DNA of 5,008 bases from a bacterium. Its GTDB lineage: Bacteria > Bacillota_I > Bacilli_A > Acholeplasmatales > JAEDCM01. A program made the position numbers and the translations under genes. Positions 1 to 3,358 of this stretch are shown here, in pieces. The first letter of the stretch is position 1. The number at the start of each line of letters is the position of its first letter. The DNA lies in assembly GCA_024695185.1 (NCBI GenBank), contig JAILIR010000186.1:1-5008 (forward strand), written 5' to 3'. The notes beneath the pieces were generated by a model that was not told the origin of the DNA, did not search any database, and saw only the letters and a program-made list of their open reading frames with translations.

Positions 1-553
1 GATCAGTACAATAATAACCCTTATCAAAAACAAATGAATAATTATATTTACTACCTAGTTTATTTTTAATAGAATTTGTTACATCATTAATAATTTTTGT
101 ATCTTTTAATCTAACACCAATACATTCTTTTTGCATAAACCAATTATTATCATAGTATGACACATAATTGTTTTTCATATCCTTACCATTTACTTCGATA
201 GTTGTTTTACTATCAACAATGTAAGATGCATGTCCTCCAACAAAGAAGGTTGCTAGTTGATGAAAAACAGGCATTTCAGGAAAAGGTGATGCTCTTTTTA
301 GGAGTATATCTCCCTCTTTTCCAATATAGTACTTACCATCTATTTTGGTTAATGAACTATTAGATGTTTCACGTGAAACACAATAAAACTTTATGCCATT
401 TTCCACATCTGTATCAACCAAAGTACAGCTTTTAGTAAAACTATTAATTTTTTGCGCCATTGTGATATTTTCTATAACACTATTTAATAACAGAATTAAC
501 AACAAAAAGATAAATACATATTTAGTGTAATGTTTTTTTATCTTTATATTCAT
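1..553 (-). CDS. Secreted/membrane-anchored YiiX-like (permuted NlpC/P60) cysteine hydrolase, C-terminus off the window
   Basis: The reading frame is open from the ATG at 553-551 to the window edge, giving 184 residues without a stop. Residues 1-10 are basic and 11-28 form a hydrophobic segment (signal peptide or N-terminal anchor), so the rest probably lies outside the membrane. The motif pattern fits the YiiX/peptidase C92 branch of the permuted NlpC/P60 fold: GDILL at 81-85, GGHAS at 106-110 (H108 as candidate catalytic His), and GSKYNYSFVFDKGYYCTD at the end, with C182 as candidate nucleophile. In permuted members the His comes before the Cys, as here. Family members hydrolyse amide or acyl bonds in the envelope; the substrate here is unknown. 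The ATG overlaps the jag stop by one base (TAATG) and no good Shine-Dalgarno is visible, so translation is probably coupled to jag. A later in-frame ATG (460-458) would remove the hydrophobic segment. The CDS is secure; the family call is moderately so. Confidence 0.8.
   Translation of the reverse strand, partial: MNIKIKKHYTKYVFIFLLLILLLNSVIENITMAQKINSFTKSCTLVDTDVENGIKFYCVSRETSNSSLTKIDGKYYIGKEGDILLKRASPFPEMPVFHQLATFFVGGHASYIVDSKTTIEVNGKDMKNNYVSYYDNNWFMQKECIGVRLKDTKIINDVTNSIKNKLGSKYNYSFVFDKGYYCTD
365..380. promoter_or_regulatory. parS: parS centromere site (ParB/Spo0J binding palindrome)
   Basis: TGTTTCACGTGAAACA is a perfect 16-bp palindrome identical to the known bacterial parS consensus. 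It lies inside the coding sequence of the YiiX-like hydrolase, where it is read as the residues VSRET. ParB (Spo0J) loads at such sites, spreads along DNA and recruits SMC for origin segregation. It sits about 2.7-3.0 kb from the origin, as expected for an origin-proximal parS. ParA and ParB themselves are not in the window. Confidence 0.93.
399..407 (+). promoter_or_regulatory. Candidate DnaA box beside parS
   Basis: TTTTCCACA differs from the DnaA-box consensus TTATCCACA at one position and is identical to the repeated boxes in the origin (3220, 3262 and 4809). It lies 18 bp from parS within the hydrolase coding sequence. A single isolated 9-mer inside a gene may be chance; the exact identity with the origin copies is the main support. 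Confidence 0.4.
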
Positions 554-1167
554 TATTTTTTAGGTTTAATAACTAAAGCTCTATCTAAACCTTCACCTTC
601 AGATTCAGTATAGACATCTCTCCAGTCAGCTAATTTCTCATGAATAATCTTTCTTTCATAAGCATTCATTGGTTTTAATTTAACTTCAATCTTAGTTCTA
701 GCTACTTCTTTTGCTGTTTTAGTAGCAAGTACTTCTAATTGACGCTTTCTATTTGCTCTATATCCACCGATATCTAAGCCTACCATCATCTTATCGTCAG
801 ATAATTTAGATATATATAACTTAAGTAATGTAAGTAGAGCATCTAAGCATTTACCATCTTTACCAATTAATAGAGGGTTATCACTTGATTCAATAGCAAA
901 GTTGATTTCATCTTCATTGCTTCTGCATTCAAGTTGATATTCAATACCCATACCTGATAAAATATCATCTAAATACTTTTTAGCATCAGATACAATATCA
1001 AACTCGTAGCTAGCCTTATATAAAGCTTTTCTACCAATTCCTAAGAATCCTTTTGTTTCTTCTAATACTTCTAAAGTAATTTCTTCTTTATTAACCTTTA
1101 ACTCATTAACAGCATATTCTAATGCTTCTTCATCAGTTTTAGCTTCAAATTTAATTTCCTTTAACAT
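553..1167 (-). CDS. jag: Jag/KhpB (EloR) RNA-binding protein
   Basis: This 204-residue protein has the full three-part Jag architecture. The Jag-N domain covers about 1-50 and ends in the typical KGFLGIGRKALYKA stretch (39-52). A type II KH domain covers about 58-135, with the GxxG loop as GKDG at 102-105. An R3H domain covers about 140-204, with R172 and H176 in the RxxxH signature ERKIIH. The Jag family binds RNA in the cytoplasm, partners KhpA, and in streptococci and lactobacilli controls cell elongation and division. The ATG at 1167 is preceded 8 nt upstream by AGGAG (plus-strand 1176-1180), a good ribosome binding site. Only 14 nt separate it from the yidC stop, and its own stop overlaps the next gene, so it belongs to the rpmH-rnpA-yidC-jag operon. 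Length and motifs are ordinary. Confidence 0.96.
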   Translation of the reverse strand: MLKEIKFEAKTDEEALEYAVNELKVNKEEITLEVLEETKGFLGIGRKALYKASYEFDIVSDAKKYLDDILSGMGIEYQLECRSNEDEINFAIESSDNPLLIGKDGKCLDALLTLLKLYISKLSDDKMMVGLDIGGYRANRKRQLEVLATKTAKEVARTKIEVKLKPMNAYERKIIHEKLADWRDVYTESEGEGLDRALVIKPKK

Positions 1168-1181
1168 AATTACAACTCCTA

Positions 1182-2390
1182 TTAATTATCCTTATTTTCG
1201 CTATTATCTATTTCTTCAAATTCAGCATCAACAATTTCATCTTTATTAGTATTAACTACTTCATCAAATGCTTCATCATTTGTAGTATCTAATTCCTTAG
1301 TTTCTACTTTTTCTTCTTTAACATCCTTTTTAGTATCTTTAGATTTTGGCTCTTTTACTGGTTTTTCCTTCTTTTCCTTCTTAGGAACTTCAACTTTTAC
1401 TTTAACACCAGTAATTGTGTTTGTTGATTGAGCTTTTTCCCATTTAATTTCATTTGTCTTTCTATTAACAATAGTTTGAACAATAGTATATAAGTTACCA
1501 ACAACCCAATATAAGGCAAGTGTACCACTTCTAAATGACATTAAAACCATCATTGCTGTCATGAAGATCATCATGAAACGCATCATTTTTTGTGTTTGTT
1601 TTGCTTGAGCACTTTCTTGTTGGTTTGGATAAGCCTTCTTAGCATAAGCAGGCTTCTTTTGACTTACAAGTTGACAAGCTACCATTGTAACACCTACAAG
1701 GATAGGTAATATTATATAAACCCAGTTACTAATCTTACCTAACTCTTTAATGTCAGTAATACCTTTAGCTAAATCAATACCACAGAACTTAGTCTTTAAG
1801 TCTCCACCACCAATAGAGTTATTCTTGTGTTTAAACCAAGTACAAACAGTTTTAGTCATACCAGCATATTTATGTCCTTCTGGATATGTATATGCATTAT
1901 TAGGATATCTTTGTACAGCGTTATACATAGCCATGAATAATGGGAACTGAATTAAAGGAGCAACTAAACATCCTAGTGGATTAATTTTATACTTCTTCCA
2001 TACAGCCATCATTTCTCTTTGCATCTTTTGTTGACTAATTGGATCTTGTCTATTAGCATACTTAGCTTGAATTCTTGTCATTTCAGGTTGAGCTAAAGTC
2101 ATCTTTAAAGACATATCATTAGTTTTAGCATATACTGGCCATGCGATTGTTCTTACCATTAATGTAGTTAGAATAATACCAATAGCTAATACACCACCAA
2201 TAGAGAATCTATCGATTAAGAAAGCAATAGGTCTAACTAATAGCCATACAAACCATCCATCTCTATTCCACTTTTCAGCAGCATTAGGATTTGAAATAGG
2301 TAGCATTGACTTATCAGCACCACTACATCCTGTAAGCATGAATACAACTACTAAAACTAGTAAAATTAAAATTACATGTTTTTTCTTCAT
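1182..2390 (-). CDS. yidC: Membrane protein insertase YidC/Oxa1 (lipoprotein type)
   Basis: This 402-residue insertase places membrane proteins into the cytoplasmic membrane, alone or with SecYEG. Residues 1-22 are a lipoprotein signal ending in the lipobox LTGC, with C22 the lipidated Cys. Membrane segments follow at about 62-84, 138-158, 223-241, 269-285 and 288-308. R80 near the end of the first segment matches the conserved groove arginine of Gram-positive YidC. A charged cytoplasmic hairpin (85-135) follows it. The outer loop between the second and third segments (159-222) looks longer than usual for Bacillus SpoIIIJ/YqjG. The C-terminus (about 318-402) is a soluble tail, Lys-rich and then Asp/Glu-rich; basic tails in this family can contact the ribosome. 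AGAGGAAAG (plus-strand 2394-2402) precedes the ATG. The start overlaps the rnpA stop by 4 nt (ATGA), indicating translational coupling. Confidence 0.97.
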   Translation of the reverse strand: MKKKHVILILLVLVVVFMLTGCSGADKSMLPISNPNAAEKWNRDGWFVWLLVRPIAFLIDRFSIGGVLAIGIILTTLMVRTIAWPVYAKTNDMSLKMTLAQPEMTRIQAKYANRQDPISQQKMQREMMAVWKKYKINPLGCLVAPLIQFPLFMAMYNAVQRYPNNAYTYPEGHKYAGMTKTVCTWFKHKNNSIGGGDLKTKFCGIDLAKGITDIKELGKISNWVYIILPILVGVTMVACQLVSQKKPAYAKKAYPNQQESAQAKQTQKMMRFMMIFMTAMMVLMSFRSGTLALYWVVGNLYTIVQTIVNRKTNEIKWEKAQSTNTITGVKVKVEVPKKEKKEKPVKEPKSKDTKKDVKEEKVETKELDTTNDEAFDEVVNTNKDEIVDAEFEEIDNSENKDN

Positions 2391-2728
2391 TTACTTTCCT
2401 CTTTCTTTAATAAATATATTATGTTTTTTTCTATTTCCAAGAAATCTAATTCCTTTGATAATGGTTTGATCACAAATACATAATCTAAATTCTTCATTAG
2501 ATTTATATTTTTTCTTATGATCTCTCTTAATCTTCTTTTCATTAAATTTCTTTCTACAGCAATACCATATTTTTTTCCAATTGATAAAGAAAACCTAAAA
2601 TGTGTGGTTTCGTTATTCTCCATTGTATAGATCGCAAAGTATCTATTACCAACAGAATTTTTATTTTTAATTATTTTCTCTATCTCTTGACTCTTTTTAA
2701 TACTGTATTCTTTATTTATAGAGATCAC
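2387..2728 (-). CDS. rnpA: Ribonuclease P protein component
   Basis: RnpA is the protein subunit of RNase P, which with the catalytic RNA removes the 5' leader of pre-tRNAs in the cytoplasm. The 113-residue product carries the RNR signature ERNLMKRRLREI at about 59-70 (R60, N61, K64, R65, R68, E69), preceded by RFSLSIGKKYGIAV (45-58). The usual Asn of GNAV is Ile here. The start is GTG at 2728-2726. No in-frame ATG, GTG or TTG lies between it and the upstream in-frame stop (plus-strand 2750-2752), and the N-terminus then aligns residue for residue with B. subtilis RnpA from memory. The purine-rich Shine-Dalgarno sits unusually close to this codon. The stop TGA overlaps the yidC ATG, and a terminator-like hairpin lies upstream, between rpmH and this gene. 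Confidence 0.95.
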   Translation of the reverse strand: MISINKEYSIKKSQEIEKIIKNKNSVGNRYFAIYTMENNETTHFRFSLSIGKKYGIAVERNLMKRRLREIIRKNINLMKNLDYVFVIKPLSKELDFLEIEKNIIYLLKKEESK

Positions 2729-2735
2729 TCCCTTT
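2729..2735 (-). promoter_or_regulatory. Unusually close ribosome binding site of rnpA
   Basis: The mRNA reads AAAGGGAGTG, with GTG the start. The AGGG core ends only 1 nt from the start codon, much closer than the usual 5-9 nt and than the 7-9 nt spacings of dnaA, dnaN, jag and rpmH here. No better start codon exists in frame nearby, so GTG is kept, but initiation may be inefficient or use a non-AUG codon a little downstream. Confidence 0.55.
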
Positions 2736-2737
2736 AC

Positions 2738-2777
2738 AAAATAAAAATACTACTCAAAATGTTATTTTCAAGTAGTA
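2738..2777 (-). terminator. Intrinsic terminator or attenuator between rpmH and rnpA
   Basis: On the minus strand TACTACT (2777-2771) pairs with AGTAGTA (2754-2748). The stem continues through a T-G wobble and one bulged G into AAAAT/ATTTT, closing on an AAC loop. It is followed at once by TTTTTATTTT (2747-2738). This is the form of a Rho-independent terminator, although the stem is AT-rich. Since no clear promoter separates it from rnpA, it probably acts as a partial terminator that keeps L34 mRNA abundant relative to rnpA-yidC-jag. Confidence 0.75.
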
Positions 2778-2795
2778 CAAGTATTTATTATAAAA

Positions 2796-2936
2796 TTAAG
2801 CAGATAAAACTTTTCTTCCTTTAGCTCTACGTCTTGCGATTACCTTACGGCCACCAACTGTAGACATTCTTTCTCTAAAACCATGAGCTTTTTGTCTTTT
2901 TCTCTTATTTGGTTGGAATGTTCTTTTCATTGCCAT
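2796..2936 (-). CDS. rpmH: 50S ribosomal protein L34 (bL34)
   Basis: A 46-residue, very basic protein starting [20 protein letters not shown] and ending GRKVLSA is an unmistakable bL34, a small component of the large ribosomal subunit. It is complete and matches the family's usual 44-46 residues. Two ATGs are possible (2936 and 2930). The first is preferred because AAAGGTGG lies 9 nt upstream of it and would be 15 nt from the second, although most bL34 proteins begin at MKRT. It is the first gene of the leftward operon, directly downstream of a consensus promoter, and is followed by a hairpin terminator before rnpA. This placement next to the origin is conserved across bacteria. Confidence 0.97.
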   Translation of the reverse strand: MAMKRTFQPNKRKRQKAHGFRERMSTVGGRKVIARRRAKGRKVLSA

Positions 2937-2945
2937 AATTAATTA

Positions 2946-2953
2946 CCACCTTT
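2946..2953 (-). promoter_or_regulatory. Ribosome binding site of rpmH
   Basis: AAAGGTGG on the minus strand pairs well with the 16S anti-Shine-Dalgarno. It lies 9 nt from the ATG at 2936 and 15 nt from the ATG at 2930, which favours the longer MAMKRT form of L34. Confidence 0.75.
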
Positions 2954-2977
2954 CTCTTTAGAAACCATGCGTTCTTT

Positions 2978-3006
2978 ATTATATAGTTTTTTTTACATAA
3001 TGTCAA
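2978..3006 (-). promoter_or_regulatory. Consensus sigma-70/SigA promoter of the rpmH operon
   Basis: On the minus strand a perfect -35 TTGACA (3006-3001), a 17-bp spacer and a perfect -10 TATAAT (2983-2978) are present. Transcription should start near 2971, giving a 5' leader of about 35 nt before rpmH. The spacer contains a run of eight A's on the transcribed-sense strand. An A/T-only tract lies roughly 35-65 bp upstream and could act as an UP element as well as part of the origin. Confidence 0.92.
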
Positions 3007-3042
3007 TAAAAAATTGAAAAAATATTGTAAAAATTGTCTTTC

Positions 3043-3072
3043 TTTATTATATTAATATATATTATATATATT
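3043..3072. other. Candidate DNA unwinding element
   Basis: Thirty consecutive bases contain only A and T, dominated by TAT/ATA steps with low melting stability. The tract directly abuts a DnaA box on its right. That arrangement is typical of a DNA unwinding element, but this one could instead, or also, serve as an UP element for the rpmH promoter. Confidence 0.5.
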
Positions 3073-3080
3073 GTGGGGAA
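3072..3080 (-). promoter_or_regulatory. DnaA box bordering the A/T tract
   Basis: The minus strand reads TTCCCCACA, two mismatches from TTATCCACA, with the CCACA core kept. It touches the A/T-only tract, a position expected for a box that starts DnaA assembly into the melting region. Confidence 0.55.
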
Positions 3081-3219
3081 AATTTTTGTAAAAACAAATG
3101 TAAAATTATTGTAATGTTTCATAGAAAAATTACTAACATTATCTTAACTTTTTATTAACAATTGGATATGTTTAAAAGTTGTAAAAACGCTTTTATAACC
3201 TCTATTTTCAGGGTAAAAG

Positions 3220-3228
3220 TTTTCCACA
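3220..3228 (+). promoter_or_regulatory. DnaA box
   Basis: TTTTCCACA, one mismatch from TTATCCACA. It lies within the 14-mer GTTTTCCACATTTT (3219-3232), which recurs exactly 42 bp downstream. Confidence 0.75.
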
Positions 3229-3251
3229 TTTTATAAAAAATAAATACACAA

Positions 3252-3260
3252 TGTTTCACA
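3252..3260 (+). promoter_or_regulatory. Weak DnaA box
   Basis: TGTTTCACA differs from the consensus at three positions. It is kept only because it lies exactly 10 bp before a strong box (one helical turn) and 32 bp after another. It also equals one half of the parS palindrome plus one base. Confidence 0.35.
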
Positions 3261-3285
3261 GTTTTCCACATTTTTTGTTGAAAAC
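3261..3285. promoter_or_regulatory. Inverted pair of DnaA boxes upstream of dnaA
   Basis: TTTTCCACA on the plus strand (3262-3270) faces TTTTCAACA on the minus strand (3276-3284), with 5 bp between them. Including the flanking bases, the 10-bp arms GTTTTCCACA and TGTTGAAAAC differ from a perfect inverted repeat at one position. The pair lies just upstream of the dnaA promoter, so DnaA bound here probably serves both initiation and autoregulation. Confidence 0.75.
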
Positions 3286-3307
3286 TTTTCCTTTTTTTTT
3301 ATTATTT

Positions 3308-3319
3308 TTATGGTATTAT
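3308..3319 (+). promoter_or_regulatory. dnaA promoter (extended -10)
   Basis: TTATGGTATTAT contains a TGn extended -10 followed by TATTAT (3314-3319). No good -35 lies 17 bp upstream; that place holds CTTTTT and a run of nine T's. Transcription would start near 3326, giving a leader of about 33 nt. Closely placed DnaA boxes upstream suggest autoregulation. Confidence 0.6.
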
Positions 3320-3342
3320 TTTAAGTGCTTAGACTACAATAT

Positions 3343-3351
3343 AGAGGGTGA
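3343..3351 (+). promoter_or_regulatory. Ribosome binding site that fixes the dnaA start
   Basis: AGAGGGTGA lies 7 nt before the ATG at 3359. The frame is open upstream to an ATG at 3251, but that codon has no ribosome binding site and would place origin boxes and the promoter inside the gene. The start is therefore 3359. Confidence 0.85.
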
Positions 3352-3358
3352 ATTTAAC

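Larger units (their letters stand above)
3025..3188 (+). repeat. TTGTAAAAA(C/T) direct repeats in oriC
   Basis: TTGTAAAAAC occurs at 3086-3095 and 3179-3188, and TTGTAAAAAT at 3025-3034. The last C-ending copy also sits in an imperfect palindrome (TTGTAAAA 3179-3186 with TTTTATAA 3191-3198, loop ACGC). These may be binding sites for an origin protein or simply AT-rich coincidence. Confidence 0.35.
3007..3358. other. oriC: Replication origin oriC, rpmH-dnaA part
   Basis: This gene-free stretch between divergent rpmH and dnaA is very AT-rich. From left to right it holds an A/T-only tract, a DnaA box on the minus strand (3072), repeated TTGTAAAAAC elements, three plus-strand DnaA boxes (3220, 3252, 3262) and one minus-strand box (3276), then the dnaA promoter and ribosome binding site. 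The rpmH/dnaA divergence point is the standard origin position in low-GC Firmicutes. The box content supports origin function directly. No convincing small gene was found here. Confidence 0.88.

Noticed and set aside
301..313. Small inverted repeat GGAG/CTCC
   Set aside because: Only 4 bp of stem within the coding sequence for the conserved GDIL motif; no U-tract or other sign of function.
1750..1950. Plus-strand open frame of 66 codons
   Set aside because: It is antisense to yidC, which is firmly identified; no ribosome binding site or family resemblance.
2387..2389. Possible UGA-as-Trp code (Mycoplasma-like)
   Set aside because: TGA ends rnpA exactly at the normal family length, and Trp residues in YidC and Jag are TGG.
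2600..2824. Plus-strand open frame of 74 codons
   Set aside because: It is antisense to rnpA, the terminator and the end of rpmH; the protein is low-complexity, as expected from AT-rich shadow sequence.
3252..3259. parS half-site TGTTTCAC in the origin
   Set aside because: The second half (AGTTTTCC) does not complete the palindrome. ParB needs the inverted pair, so this is listed only as a weak DnaA box.
3251..3358. Upstream extension of dnaA from an in-frame ATG at 3251
   Set aside because: It has no ribosome binding site, would encode a hydrophobic, Phe-rich lead absent from DnaA, and covers DnaA boxes and the dnaA promoter. The ATG at 3359 has a good ribosome binding site.
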